Position numbers and translations under genes: made by a program. A DNA stretch of 64,000 nucleotides, taken from NCBI GenBank assembly GCA_958298945.1, contig OY282607.1, forward strand, positions 79,166,868 through 79,230,867. Direction: 5' to 3'. This DNA is from Atherix ibis. Its lineage: Eukaryota; Arthropoda; Insecta; Diptera; Athericidae. Positions 36,561 through 49,280 of the stretch are shown in pieces (position 1 is the stretch's first letter; each line of letters opens with the position of its first letter). Under the pieces are notes generated by a model. That model did not search any database. It saw only the letters and a program-made list of their open reading frames with translations, and was not told the origin of the DNA.

Positions 36561-38599
36561 AGAAAGATAATTGGTAGAATGGCGTCTTGAATTTCGCGGC
36601 AAATGGAAAATAACCTAGAATTTTTTACAAATATTTTTAATACTAGCGGGATTGGTTACTAAGAACTTGTGCCCCAGAAAAAAAAATGGATACCAAATTT
36701 TTTATATAAAAGCTCTTGAAAAGCTCAGAAAAAGGGATTCCTTGCGTCAGACCAGACATCGCTTTTAGTGACATTGCCGGCGTACTCGTTAGTTGTTGCC
36801 TAATGCCCTGAATTATTGTAGCGCTAAGAATTTATATTTTAGTAGAAATGTTATTAGAAATTGCTTGTAGAAAAAAAAATAATTACTACTCATTATGAAT
36901 TACGAGTAGTAGCCTATAAGAATTGTGCTGCCATAAACACAAGTTCTGTAGATATTTTTGGTAAAATATACAACATTATCCTTGAAGAATCCCTTTTTCA
37001 AGTAAGGATTACATAAAAAATAAATTGTGACCATTAACCAATTATTAGAAGAAGCTCCTCAAGTAACCATGTGGTGGCATAAATTAAAAGGAATATTTTT
37101 GATTAAAAAAATGATAAAAATTCGATACCCACACCCTCATTCAAGTGATAATAAGGTAAAGTGAAAAATTTCAACTTAATAATACGGAATTATTTATCAC
37201 TACCACATTATAATACAATATTAAATAAACAAACTTAAAAACAATAATATGGTATAATAATAATTCGTACAGAATATTTAGCAATACGAAAGGGATCTGC
37301 CGTCCAATTTGAATATTGTAATATACACACATCCACCCCTATTTTTGGAATTCTTGTTATAAACTGTAAATCGAAGTTTAATGCATAAATAATGAACCAG
37401 CAAGCAAAACTTTCAATTCCGTCTATAAAAACGGTACTTCGTTAAAAATTTTATAAAAAATTCATAATATTTTTTGGTTCGTAAAAGTTTCCAAAGTTAA
37501 TTTATATAAGAATCAACCTTCAAAAAGTAATTTTCATCTTTAGAGAGGAGTGGGAAAAAAATCTTTTCGAAATAATCACATTTTTTACTTTATTTAGCAC
37601 CCCTATTTTAGTGTATTCTTTTGGAAATGTTTTAATAATTCAAATTGCGTGTAAATATTTCATTCTTTTCAAAATAATTATACACATTTTGCATCCATCC
37701 ACAATCCTGCATTGTAATGAAATTTATTTTCAAAAAATTCTCCTAAGAACAGAAACGTGTACAAGTATTTTGAGTGGAAAAAAAATTGAATGAAATATTT
37801 ACATTCGCTCATGCACAGGAAAATCAACTCTACTGATTATTTCCTTCATTTTCATTATTTTATAGAATAAAAAGGATATTTTTCTACTGCTAGAACGTTC
37901 ATGGAAACATTCCTTTTACATACCACCATAAGGAAAATATTTTCGGAATTTCCCATTATATCAAGTTGAGTTCCAACGGTTCTGCGTGAAAATATTTGCT
38001 CTGCAAGGAATTTCCTTAAATGAAATAAATCAAAAAAATTCTATGACCACCATGAATTTTTCTGTTATTTTTCCTACATATATAAAGAAAAGTTTTTCTA
38101 TGTATCTATATAAAAGAGAAAATATAAGAGCTTATAGATATTGAATTTCATAAATCTAAACACTTGAAAATAAGTTACGAGAATACAAATTTCATTCTAG
38201 TGTCAACACTTTATATTAAATGGCATCAATTTATCATCCTTGCTTGCACTTATGCTTTGAAATCATTTTGACATTATACTTTCAAAAATATTTATGTATT
38301 TTATTTGTTTAAAAAAGTTTCATTTATAAAATAATTCACTTCTTTCGTATTTTAAAAAAATGAGGGAAAACATTTTTCTACATGTCTTAAGACAATTTAG
38401 TAAATGATCTAATTGATTTCATTTAATAGCTCAATAGACATTCATTTTATTAAAGAGAATAATAAACATTTCACAAGGATTTGGCTATTTTTAAAGTCTT
38501 AATCATAGTCAGACTAGAAATTATATTATTATTACTGGAATGGGATTAAGTTTCGCTCACTTGTTTGTACAGAGCTTTTCATTTTCAAAGAAATTTTAT

Positions 38600-39560
38600 T
38601 GAAATATTATAAAATATAAAATGATTTTATTAAAAAATATCCCTCATCGAAAATGACAAATTTCTTCCATATTTCGGGTAGTAAACGAATACCTGGATGG
38701 AAATTTTCTGGTTCTTTTAAATCGTTCCATTTATCAAACCATTCTTCGTTACTTTCGTGAGTAGTGAACCGAATGCATGTACTGTAAGAAATGTAAATCT
38801 GAGGGAGCAAGATTTAACAATTACGAAAGAAATGGGGATGAAAATTCCCCATTTCAATTTTTCCAAGTATTTCAGAGCTAGTTTTTCCACATGAGGTGTA
38901 AAGCAGCTTGTTTTGACTAAAATCCTTTTCCAGCCGTATTTTCTTTCAAAGCTCGACTTTGTCTATTTAGCAGGACTCGATAATTATCATCGTTATTTGT
39001 TATAAACTCTTGGAGAGTTTAAAGAGTTTATAATAAATAACACCCCTCTGATTTCTCCAAATAACACCCCTCTGCGATAACAATAAATAACACCCCTCTT
39101 ATCCCTCAAGATACACAACATGACTTTCAAATCGTGGACACAGCATTTTGGCGTTAGTGGCCTTGAGTCTCTTGGTTTTGGTTATACTTTCTGTCGTTTG
39201 AGGCTATCCTAGTAAATCCATTTTTCATGTTTGTAACAATTGGATGCAAAAAATAATTTTCTTCTGTCAGCCTATTAGCATCCCACAGGTGCCCAAACGT
39301 CTCTCGATGTCTCTCCCATTTAATTAATATGGTAGCATATGTTATTTTCTATATTTTGGTCGATTCCCCTTATATGCAAACGCTTACCGACAGTAGATCT
39401 ATCAACATTTAACGCAGTTTCCTGATCCTAGAGTGTTTAGTAGGATATTTGCTAAGTAATTCTAACAGTTGTGTTAGTTCTTTTTGTCTCTCACGTCGAA
39501 ATCAACGTCTTTAAATTGTTGAAGCTAGTTTATTACATGTTCCATTTGATACAGTATGAT
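38600..39560 (-). mobile_element. Mauritiana/Mori-type mariner remnant
   Basis: On the minus strand, pieces appear in transposase order: FLHPIVTNMKNGFTRIASND (about 39190-39250), a 'KSCCVS..IRGVI' match to the LCIWWDQKGVIYY block (about 39100-39150), a 'SRALKEN' block (about 38940-38970), a 'NTWKN.NGEF' match to TYLETLKWEVL (about 38850-38880), and the C-terminus FHPGIRLLPEIWKKFVIFDE plus GYF (about 38635-38710). The first catalytic GDEKW has decayed to NMKNG. A short triplication of aataacacccctct interrupts it at 39039-39104. It is heavily broken. Confidence 0.65.
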
Positions 39561-39881
39561 CACTGCAAATTTTAACCAGTAAACCCGAAAATATTGCTTT
39601 ATAGGAATAGAAGTTGACATTAGAAGTATGAACTCAAATATCATCAAATATTTGCCTAATATATTGTTATCGATCTCAGAATTTTGCTAAACCATATAAA
39701 TAGGCTAAGTAAATTTAAAATATAATAAGTGAGAATTATTTTATTACTGGACAAAATATTTTAATTCTTAATTGGTCAGTTCAGGTGGCCTAATGATTGG
39801 CTTTAAATTAAATAATTTCCAAAGCCCACGAAAAATAAAAATTAAACCAAATAAATCATCCATTCAACCCAATCATTTCGT

Positions 39882-40124
39882 TTACGGTAATTTAAAATTA
39901 TATCTCTGAATAACTGATAAACCAACTACAGAGAAGAATTCAATCAAATTCACAACCAAATTATAAAAGTGAAGGAGGCTATCTTCAAACAACCCAAAGA
40001 AAATCTTTTCCATCACCAAGTAACAACCTGTCATGTCCTTGCGCATATCTCTATTCCTCTGCTGCTTCACCTTATATCTCACAATGGAATGATATAAGAA
40101 GAAGAAGCAGAGTAATAATACCAT
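39882..40124 (-). CDS. Small hypothetical membrane protein (80 codons)
   Basis: An ATG at 40124 opens an 80-codon frame with normal-looking mixed codons, ending in TAA at 39882. The N-terminus is strongly hydrophobic (MVLLLCFFFLYHSIV), followed by a basic stretch (RYKVKQQRNRDMRKDM) and a C-terminal half with LLHFYNLVVNLIEFFSVVGL as a possible second membrane segment. No family was recognised. It could be a small nested gene, an exon, or chance. Confidence 0.25.
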   Translation of the reverse strand: MVLLLCFFFLYHSIVRYKVKQQRNRDMRKDMTGCYLVMEKIFFGLFEDSLLHFYNLVVNLIEFFSVVGLSVIQRYNFKLP

Positions 40125-40798
40125 AACGCTTCCAACTAAACTCTCTACAGTTCCGACCGAACCGTAAAAGAAAAATAAGGCTGCAGCAGAGTGACCACAC
40201 TTTTAAGAGTACAAATACTCTTTTTGACCTACGAAACTATATACTCTCCACTTTTCTTACTTTGTACTCTTTTTTTCTATATTACTTATAAAAAGGAAAA
40301 ACCTTTGCGCCTAAAGCACCATTGTATAATAGCTTTAACTTTAATGAATAAGAGGTAGTAAATGTATGTTTACATCGAAAAACATCAAAAATGTACCATA
40401 ATTTATATACTACCTTTTATGTACTCCATCTATGATGACATGATGTAATAAAAGTTTCTCGTGCTCACCGCTGTGTGATCGCATCGCATCAATCAAATAC
40501 AAATTTCCAAATAAATTGTTAATGGTATTTTTTTTTCTTATCATTAGTTCTCTGAGAAGAAGAAAAAAACCATTAATGAAAAATTATTCAAAAAGTTGCT
40601 AAAATAAAATGCTAAAATTGTTTGTATAAAAAAGTGGTATTTGTTTGGAAAAGGCTAAATAACTTAAGATTAAGATTGATTTTGGTAAGTTTTCATAATA
40701 AAAAAAAACTGTGTTTTATTTACTTGTTGTTTATTGTGTGTAACGAGGAATTACAAGATTTTTTTTTAAATAGCGTCAAAATGAATGGCAGATGAAAT

Positions 40799-41020
40799 TT
40801 GGAAAAAGCCTATCCTATATTCAAAAAAAAAACTAAATTTGAATCAGAAGTACTATATGAAGTATGCAACTCTCCGGTGTCTATTGCTAATAAGGGAAGA
40901 TCAGATCTGGAACAACATTTAAATTCGATCAAACATAAGCAACACATTCAATCAACAAGCGGGAACGACCAATCATCCAAATTTTTTATCCAAAAGCACA
41001 CTAAACTCGAGCAACAAATA
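40799..41020 (+). mobile_element. hAT-like transposase N-terminal fragment (BED-type finger)
   Basis: The frame MEKAYPIFKKKTKFESEVLY, then VCNSPVSIANKGRSDLEQHL and NSIKHKQHI, resembles the BED-like zinc-finger start of hAT-family transposases (C ... SIA.GGR.DL..H..S.KH); one of the expected cysteines is replaced. It is cut off at 41020 by insertion of the DD41D element at 41023. Its left flank (cagagtgaccacacttttaa near 40190) resembles a hAT end, but no matching right end was found. It is not functional. Confidence 0.5.
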
Positions 41021-41022
41021 TA

Positions 41023-41889
41023 GGATTTTCCAAAAAGAGTGATATGATTTCTTTTTTTAAAAAAAAACACACACTAATTGTTAAGGAAATTCAATTATTT
41101 TTTATTTAATCTGAAGTACAATCGATACAATTAAGTTCTGAATAAAACGTTATGCAAATGGCCTCCACAACTTCTTTTGCAGGAACGAATTCGAAGAACC
41201 CAATTTTCGAGCACTTTTTCAACTAAATCAAGTCGTATGTCATGAATAGCACGTTCAATATTGACTTCTAAAGCTTGAAGAGAGTCTGGTTTATTGCTAA
41301 AGACCAATGACTTCAAATAACCCCACAAGAAATAGTCACAATTTCTTGAAATAATCGAATCTCCAAACTTTTCTCGCAATAATTCTGTTGTTGCACGTGC
41401 TGTGTGGCACGTAGCCCCGTTTTATTTGAACCAGATATTGTCAAAATCAATTTCTTGCAATTTCGCCCATAAAAAGTTGGTTATCATCGATCTATACCGA
41501 TCTCCATTGACAGTAACGGCGTTACCAGCTTCATTTCGAAAGAAGTACGGATCGATGATTCCGCCAGACTAAAAACCACACCAAACTGTCAAATTAGGTG
41601 AATGTAATGGATGTTCATGAATAATTTGTAGATTTTCTTCGCACCAGAATTGACAGTTTTGTTTATTTACCGCACCACTCAGATGGCAAAAACGCACGAA
41701 AAGTTGCAATTGGAGAACGATTATTTTGATAATAAAATTGAATAATTTGTAAATGTTGTTTTTGCGTATATCTCTCTATGATAAAATTGTAAACATTACT
41801 CAATATAATGAAAAAAAAAGACAGATCATGACATATTACAAATGGCCGAAACGTCACTTAGAAATCATATTACTCTTATTGAAAAACCC
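41023..41889 (-). mobile_element. DD41D-type (VISITOR-like) element F1, deleted
   Basis: Inverted ends (ggattttccaaaaagagtga at 41023 and the near-complement ending 41889) are flanked by TA (41021-41022 and 41890-41891). The minus-strand transposase starts as IERYTQKQHLQIIQFYYQNN (about 41780), loses a large N-terminal-central part, and resumes in the SGAVN.QNC.FW block. Two further defects are plain against the copy at 53717: an in-frame TAA in the WF.-.-.GATC block, and a 42-nt deletion that joins ISRNCD to YFLWGYLK and so removes the third catalytic Asp. The C-terminus runs to about 41131. Confidence 0.85.
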
Positions 41890-41904
41890 TATATTAACGG
41901 AAAC

Positions 41905-42258
41905 AACATACTAATGTTGGTGGCCGAAAACAACATACTAATAATACCGCAGCCACAGTATTCCCCAGATCTGGCCACCTGTGACTTTTTCTTGTTCCCG
42001 AAACTGAAGAGTCCTATGAAAGGACGACGCTACGCTACGATTTAGAAGATAAAGACGGCATCGAAGTGGGATCTGAACAAGATCACAAAAAATGATTTTT
42101 TGAAGTGCTTCGAGGATTGGCAAAAACGTTGGCATAAGTGTATAATATCTGGTGGGGATTACTTTGAAGGGGACAAAATACTCGTAGATATTCATGAATA
42201 AATAAATAATTTTTGAAAAACACAAAATTCGTTTGATACTTTTTGAATAGACCTCGTA
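41905..42258 (+). mobile_element. Mariner element B3, 3' fragment
   Basis: The C-terminal part of the family of 7174-8095: AKNNILMIPQPQY-like, then SPDLATCDFFLFPKLKSP and MKGRRYATI (to about 42045), then after a frameshift the 'FLKCFEDWQKRWHKCIISGG' tail. It ends with the terminal repeat (tttgatactttttgaataga near 42232) and TA. The 5' part is missing and it abuts element F1. A stretch of the first codons (acatactaat) is duplicated. Confidence 0.8.
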
Positions 42259-44590
42259 TGTTATAAAATCTAAAACAGACTTAATTAAAAATAATTTTTT
42301 AATTAACGGACTGAAAGTTCCTATGTATTTTTATAATTATAAATAAAATTGTTATAAATTCCTATATTATTTGAATGGTTTTCGTCTTGTACTCTTTTTG
42401 TACTCTTTTTCAGCAGAACATTTCAGGAAAATACTCTTTTGCTTGGACCGAAATATGGTAAGCCTAGGCTGAAGAGGCAATATGATATAGTAGAGATTAA
42501 ACCTTGCCTTAGGTTCGAAAAAATATTTTCGAAATAAGGGAAAATCAAATTGACTTTTACTAAATATCCAAACAGATTATTTTCTCTGAGGAAAATATTC
42601 TTAAAAAAGTTAAATGAATGTAGAATATTACGAGTATATACCATATGTGTACTCTGTTATTAAGCATAGAAATTTAGTATACACAATAGAAAAAATAATT
42701 ATTATAGGTACATATTAAGTATAGTACGGGATCAATAACGCTGCCTTGAGGCACTCTAGCTGATAGAAGATTTTTTTTAATTAATTGATTTTCAGTTTAA
42801 AATTTTTATTTTTGAACCAAATAACCTGAATCTCATTGGGACACAACCTAATCTAATCGACATTGGGATTTATCAATTGAAAGTGTGTCCAACAACGTTT
42901 TTCGATTAGATTTTTTTCCAAATAATTAAAATCAAATTCAATCAAATTTGTTTGCTTGCATTCACATAGTCGGTTTTTTTTAACAATCCAATTGAAGTGA
43001 ATAAATTCATAAATGTACAACTTCCACATATGATCAAATATTTTCTATCCAACATTCCACAATTGTCCATCGATTCAATCATGTTATTCCTGAGTACATT
43101 TTCAATAAATGGTTAAGTGACAATTTTCAATTGAAATTCTAAATCAATTTAATATCAAATGCCCCTTTTTATCCTCTTACGAGGATATGATTTGATTTTG
43201 AGAGCAATCACTATTTTAGAGGAAATTCATTTTGATTGCAGACAATTTCAAAATCGATTGAAAACAAAACACCATTTTAAATAAATCAGAAAATTTTTCG
43301 TAGCAATTGAGTCTTAAAATTTTAAAAGCAATAATCAGAAATATCAAAAATGAATCGTTTAACGAAAAAACGATATTCACAATTTCTTAAAGAGAAATCC
43401 TCTACATTTTGGAAAGTTGCTTGAAAAACAATCTTCTCCTTTTATTATAATTTTTATAAGTTAAGATTTATTTAATAAAATTAGTTGCAATTGTAGAAAA
43501 AGCACAATATATAAATAAGTTCATTATTAAATACATAAATTTTTATAAAAAGTTTTTTATTTCAAGAAATTTTCAGAATTTTTTTTAACAATTTTCAATT
43601 AATTAAAACTACTTATTTTTTATCAAAATAAAATTATTATTTTTAAAGATCAGACAGGACCCCGACAACTTGTAGCTTTGTTGTTTGCTTTATAGAAATT
43701 TTCACAATGTTAGTAACAAAAAGTTAAATATTTTGGTTAGGATTTTGATTTTAACGATATTTTTAAGAAGATTTTAAGGAAAAATTAAATTGTTTAGATG
43801 TTAATCTAAGAAGCCTTACAAGGATACTTCTTATACAGACTCGAAATTTGAGCACAATAGTTTACGTGAATGCCAAACAATAGAACAGTAATTCTCACAG
43901 GATACGTAGTTACTTTTTTTTTAAAGAGTATTGGTAGTAATTTTAACATGTGTTATTAATAAGCAATAACTTGAGCAATATACCTTTTAGTTAATAAACC
44001 TAACGGTGTACTACAGAATTTTTCCAATAATCAGCTAATAAATCGTTTTAAATTAATACGAACACCATCGACTGAAAGGGTTAATAATCGCACATAAGTC
44101 AATGTTTATTAAATAGTAGAAGTTCTTATGTAGTCGGTTCCCATGTTTTCCAATGAATATTCATTATGTCACTTACCTACTAATTGGCTCCTTCAGGATA
44201 ATTTACATTTCACATCATCTATACTCGTACGTGGTAGTATTAGGTTTCAAATTAATCATTGAATGCTATTAGAAGATAATTAACAAGAAATAGTTTGCTT
44301 AAGGATATATTATTGATTTATATACACATCGTCGCCTTTAATGTTTGATTTCGATATCATTTTAACGAGATGACAGTGAATATCTTTTTGAGTAAAAACA
44401 ATCTGCTTTGAAATATGAACTGAAAATGTTCTTTAAATTATGAACAGTTTTTTGCAACAGGGATCCAAGTTCAAAAGAGTTTATCCAATTACGAATTAAT
44501 TAAATTAAAGAATATTCGCACAAAGAAATAAATATTATTTTTCGATATATTTAATAGTTACACAACTATGTAATTGTAAAAGCACTTTTG

Positions 44591-45492
44591 AAAGTAATTT
44601 CGTTGTTTCCCAACAGAGGACTCAATTGTATTTTTTCACAACCAACTTCACACTTAGGCCGCATTATCATATTATCGTATTTTGACAGCTGACATAGCAA
44701 GGCTTGCTTGTGAAAAAATTCGATTGATTCTGCAAAGTAGTTTTTGGTTGATACCCTTTAAAATAAGGAAAGTGAAAAACAGCATTTTCGGCAAATTTTA
44801 CTTTTTTACTGCTGTTCAAGCAAGAAAAAAATTATCCGATATATATGATAAAGACAAAGATGCACCACGGAAATTCGATCCGACAATTTTGATCTCAAAG
44901 ATGCACCACGTTCCGGAAGGCCAGTTGAAGCTGAAGAAGACACAATAAAGGCATTAATTGATGCCAACCCGCAAATAACAACTCGTGAAATTGCTGAGAG
45001 ATTAAATTTATCGAATTCGACTGTTCATGATCATTTGAAACGGATAGGTTATGTCTCTAAGCTCGACATATGGGTTCCTCATCTTCTTACGGGAAAAAAA
45101 TTTGTGCCGTCTCATTGACGTTTGCGATTTGCTTCTCAAACGCCGAGAAAATGACCTGCTTTTGAAGTGTATTATCACTGGAGACGAGAAATGGGTTATC
45201 TACAACAATGTTAAGCGCAAAATATCCTGGAATAGAAAAGATGAATCGGCTCCAAGCACTTCGAAAGCCAAAATTCATCAAAAAAAGGTTATGCTATCTG
45301 TTTGGTGGGATTTCAATGGAATCATTTATTTTGGACTTCTACGATTAATTCTGAAGTGTACGAAAAACTCGTACTGTCATCAGTTGGACAAATTGAATAA
45401 TTCAATTAAAGAAAAAATGCTTATAAATAAACTATTGAGTTGTTCGGAAAATAATTTCGTAATGAAACGAAATTACTTTCCGAACAACCCAA
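44591..45492 (+). mobile_element. Mellifera-like mariner C3, deletion derivative
   Basis: The right end is flanked by TA (45493-45494); the left end has lost its outermost bases. The + strand carries broken transposase pieces: a TEKNLCRLIDVCDLLLKRRE-like stretch near 45100-45140, GDEKWVIYNNVKRKISWNRK near 45181-45240, ANIHQKKVMLSVWWDFNGI-like near 45265-45325, and CHQLDKLNNSIKEK near 45375-45415. It then passes directly into an extra inverted copy of the terminal repeat, so 45437-45490 forms a hairpin. The same structure is seen at 9012-9061, so C1 and C3 descend from one deletion derivative. Confidence 0.83.
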
Positions 45493-45499
45493 TACATAT

Positions 45500-46450
45500 A
45501 TAACAAAAAATGCTTTTGGTCCTAATATGAATATAAAAACCAATACAATTTACCAAAGGGCACTCTGCCTTCATCTCTAGTAGGATTCGAACTCACTAAA
45601 CGTAGACGTTTCAGAAGAATAGAATTGGCGTCTATTGGAGGAGCTAATATTAAATAAAGAAGAATAGATTTATAACCGGGAAGGACAGCGACGACGTCAA
45701 AAGGGAAGGACAGCGACGACTTCAAAAGGAACAATATGTTCCTTTTGGCATGTCAGGAGCACCAACAAAAGTTTTTGGCTTTTTTCCAAAACTCCGAAGA
45801 TAAGATTAAGGAATAACTTGGGAAAACGGAATGTAGACGTAACCGGGTAAAACAGAGTGTGGAGCGGTTAAGAGTGAACTGGTGATAGTCGAAACTTGAC
45901 GGATTGAGAAGTCAGTTGGGAAAGGAATCAAGGCAGAATTACAGGCGGGAGTCGATAGTCGGAAGTGGTAGGTTGGAAAGTCTGTGATTTGGAATAGAAC
46001 TCGGTACGAATGAAGTGACAAAACTGTAGAATTCGGCATAGTGAAAGTCACCAAAATTGCAGGCCAGTTGGGATGGTCCATTCTAAGTTATTAAAAAGTT
46101 GAATAAAATTACATACCGCATGCAGAAGAGTCTTTACTCTATATGCATTTGTAATTTGAGTCTCAATACTAAAGTATATTCTCCTTGGAGACCATTTCTG
46201 AATAAAGGAATGGCCTGTTAAGAAGCTTCCGTGTCCTTACCATACAGTTTCAAGGCGCGAAGAGAAGGAAAAAGTCTTTCGGGAGCCGACCCCAAGGTAG
46301 AACCATCCAAGAGGTCGTGGGTTCGAATCACACTGAGGTATAGTTCAATGCTAATTCGCAAAAACGACTTTCCTTTCCACTATAATTTATGTGTAAGTTC
46401 CTTATCCCATTATCCATTGTCGCCAAATAACCTTTAGTGTCGTGACGCTT
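45500..46450. repeat. Possible tRNA-derived SINE sequence
   Basis: Two internal-promoter B-box-like strings occur in this moderately GC-rich stretch: gagttcgaatcctactagag on the minus strand (about 45583-45602) and gtgggttcgaatcacactga on the + strand (about 46317-46336). Each fits the GGTTCGANNCC pattern of a tRNA T-arm. No convincing A box or cloverleaf could be drawn. The open frame at 45806-46081 (minus) has no recognisable domain. Confidence 0.3.
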
Positions 46451-47049
46451 AGAATATACATTTCCGTACTAATGTTACGTGAAATAATAACAATACAACT
46501 ACAATCTCTTCCGATACATCCCAACGCTTTATTTATGGTTATTTTTGTTACAATATTTGTTATTAAAACCCAATTTTAATAACAAATATATACTTAAGAG
46601 GTTACAGAATTAGAGCTGTTGGTCTACACTATAAACTTAGGACCGACTTATACATTATCATCTACTGCTTACACAAAACCCTTAACCACTTCAGGCCCTC
46701 AAGGTCTCATTCGATTATTTGCTACTACCACCATAATCAAAATTACAGTTAACAACTTTAAAAAGGATTAATTTAATTTGTTTAGTATTAAAAATATGTT
46801 TGATTATCTGCGAAAATAAATTATTTCCTACAAATCTTCATTTAAAAACGCAAAGTATATTATTTATAAGTTTTATTTAATAAAATAGTCCAAATATTAT
46901 CTAATAGAATAGAAAAGATTATTTTCTTATACAAAACACACAGACTATACTATCCTTTCGTGGAGAAATTTAAATTGTTTTTATTTAATGAATTTTATTT
47001 CACACGTAACAATTTTTAAGATTTTCAGAAGTAGTTTCTGGAAGTGTTA

Positions 47050-48340
47050 CCAAGGGTAAAACCTTAAATCCGCTGTTTGGTCATAGATGGCGTGAGTAAG
47101 CGTATTAGCTACCATGGGCACGCCATACTTTTTTTTATGAGTTTGACATCTGTCAACATTAATCGGTACATATTGTCAGTTATTTCGTACAACAACATAC
47201 ATTTTTCCTTTGGTAATCATGTCTAGTTTTGTGCCAGAAAAAGAGCATATGCGGGAAGCTCTGCTTCTCTGCTTCAATTTGAAGAAATCGGCTGCCGAAT
47301 CGCATCGAATGCTTATCTAGGCCTATGGTGACAGTGCTTCATCGAAAACAACATGCCGAGATTGGTTTCGTCGGTTCAAAGACGGCAATTTTGACTTGTG
47401 GGACAAGAAGCGTGAAAATCGGCCTATGAAGGTTGAGGACCATCAATTGTAGCGTCTTTTGGAAAGAAGACGATACCCAATAGCAAACAATTCTCGCGGA
47501 GCAATTGGGTGTTACTCAACCAGATATTTCCATGCGTCTGCGTGCCATGGGGAAATTGAAAAGATCGGAAAATGGGTGCCGCATGAATTGAACGATAGGC
47601 AGATGGAGCGATGCCAAAACACATGCGAAATCTTGCTCGCCTGACAAAAAAGAAAGTCGTTCCTGAATCAGATTGTGACAGGCGATGAAAAGTGAATATA
47701 TTTCGAGAATATTAAACGCAAGAAATGGTGGGTTGATCCCGGCCAACCATCAACATCTTCCCCAAGACCAAGTCGCTTCGGACGGAAGACGATGCTGTGC
47801 GTTTGGTGGGATCAGAAGGGTGTCAATGCTCACCGCTACCAACAACAACTGATCAAATTTGGTCCGAAACTACTTGGAGACACTCAACCAACAACACCAC
47901 ACGTCAAAATTGGTCCGAAACTACTTGGAGACACTCAACTGGGGGGTGCTACCCCACCCCGCTTATTCACAAAACCTGGTCCCTACCACCTGTTTTCGTC
48001 GATGGGCCACGCGCTCGCTGAGCAGCACTTCGATTTTTACGAAGACTTCCGAAAATGTCTTGATGAGTGGTTTGCCTCGAAAGGGAAGGAAGTTTTTTGA
48101 CGTGGTATCCACAAATTGCCCGAGAGATGGCAAAAATATGTAGCTATATTTTTATATATCTTTATATAGCTACATATTTTTGCCATCTCTCGGGCAATTT
48201 GTGGATACCACTCCAAAAAAATTTCTTCTCTTTCGAGGCAAACCACTCATCAAGTACTTTGAATAAATTTGTTTTTGCTTTCTATGCAAAAAATATGGGT
48301 TTTTGACAAAAATACATCGGGTTTAAGCTTATACACATGG
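47050..48340 (+). mobile_element. Mauritiana-type mariner G with internal fold-back
   Basis: The ends are inverted (ccaagggtaaaaccttaaat at 47050 and the near-complement ending 48340; compare CCA-rich Mos1-type ends), with TA at 47048-47049 and 48341-48342. Total length is 1291 bp. The transposase starts at ATG 47219 (MSSFVPEKEHMREALLLCFN) and shows LKKSAAESHRML, WFRRFKDGNFDL, KWVPHELNDRQMERCQNTCE, IVTGDEK, LCVWWDQKGV and SMGHALAEQHFDFYED. A large deletion has removed the second catalytic Asp region, and stops and frameshifts are present. A 29-bp string (tggtccgaaactacttggag...) is duplicated near 47860 and 47911. Confidence 0.9.
48059..48254. repeat. Long near-perfect inverted repeat inside mariner G
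   Basis: The 3' coding segment of the mariner (LDEWFA ... KLPERWQKYVA) is followed immediately by its own inverted copy. Arms of about 90 bp (48059-48148 and 48165-48254) match at nearly every base and meet in a short AT-rich centre (about 48149-48164). The right arm looks like the original sequence because it continues into the normal 3' end of the element. Confidence 0.93.
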
Positions 48341-49280
48341 TAAGTTTTTGTAAATTTGAATATTGTGATATCCTTCCGTGGAGGTATTGCAGAAAATATC
48401 CTGCAAAAGCTACTAGTTAGCATAGCTGATTCTATAATCTTTGAACGGTAACTATTGTACACTTTTTTCGACTCTAGTTTAAGTCGAAAGACATTTATTC
48501 GCAGTTCTAATATTATGGATCTGATAAGTGAAAGTTGCAGTTTACCACTAATGGATTGCTCGAACTATTTTTTATGCACTTAATAACTTACGAAGATTCT
48601 CCATTGCTATTAGAACCACCAAGTTAGCTATTATTTTTAAAGAACCTCATATATCGTATTATCTTTTATCTCGGCTCTTTTTTACAAATTTCTCCTCGCA
48701 CAAGAGACCGTTTTGTTTTTGAGAACATTATCTTTATATTCGTTATTTTTTGTTGAAATTGCAGTTCCTATACTATGAATTTACAATATGTATACTTTCT
48801 TTGAATATATGTTCATGAAAGCTTAAATATAGAGTATAAATACAAAGAAAATAATTACCCACATTAGCATATTTTTGCAATTATTATAGCCATTATCCAT
48901 GAAATATCCTTAGTGTCTACTAGAATTAAATTTTTTTTAAATAATCTATAAAAATTTAAGACTGTACTGAAAATAGACTTTTTTTAATACATGCGACAGC
49001 AAATTTCCTTAAAAATATCATTATTCGATATATCCTTTTTACAATTTTTCCATATATAATTTATTGAATATTACAAACAAAATGAAACAAAATTTTTCAA
49101 TTTATTAATTCTAGTAAATTTATATAAACTGCAACAATTTTTCTTGATAAATTTGGGAAAGTGTTTTCAGCATTTTTTTTTTAATAATGAAAATTTTTAT
49201 ATAAAATTAATTTATATTTCTTCATTCTAAATTCAATTTAAATAATTGTTCTAATTTCTATACGAAACCTTCCAAAGTAA

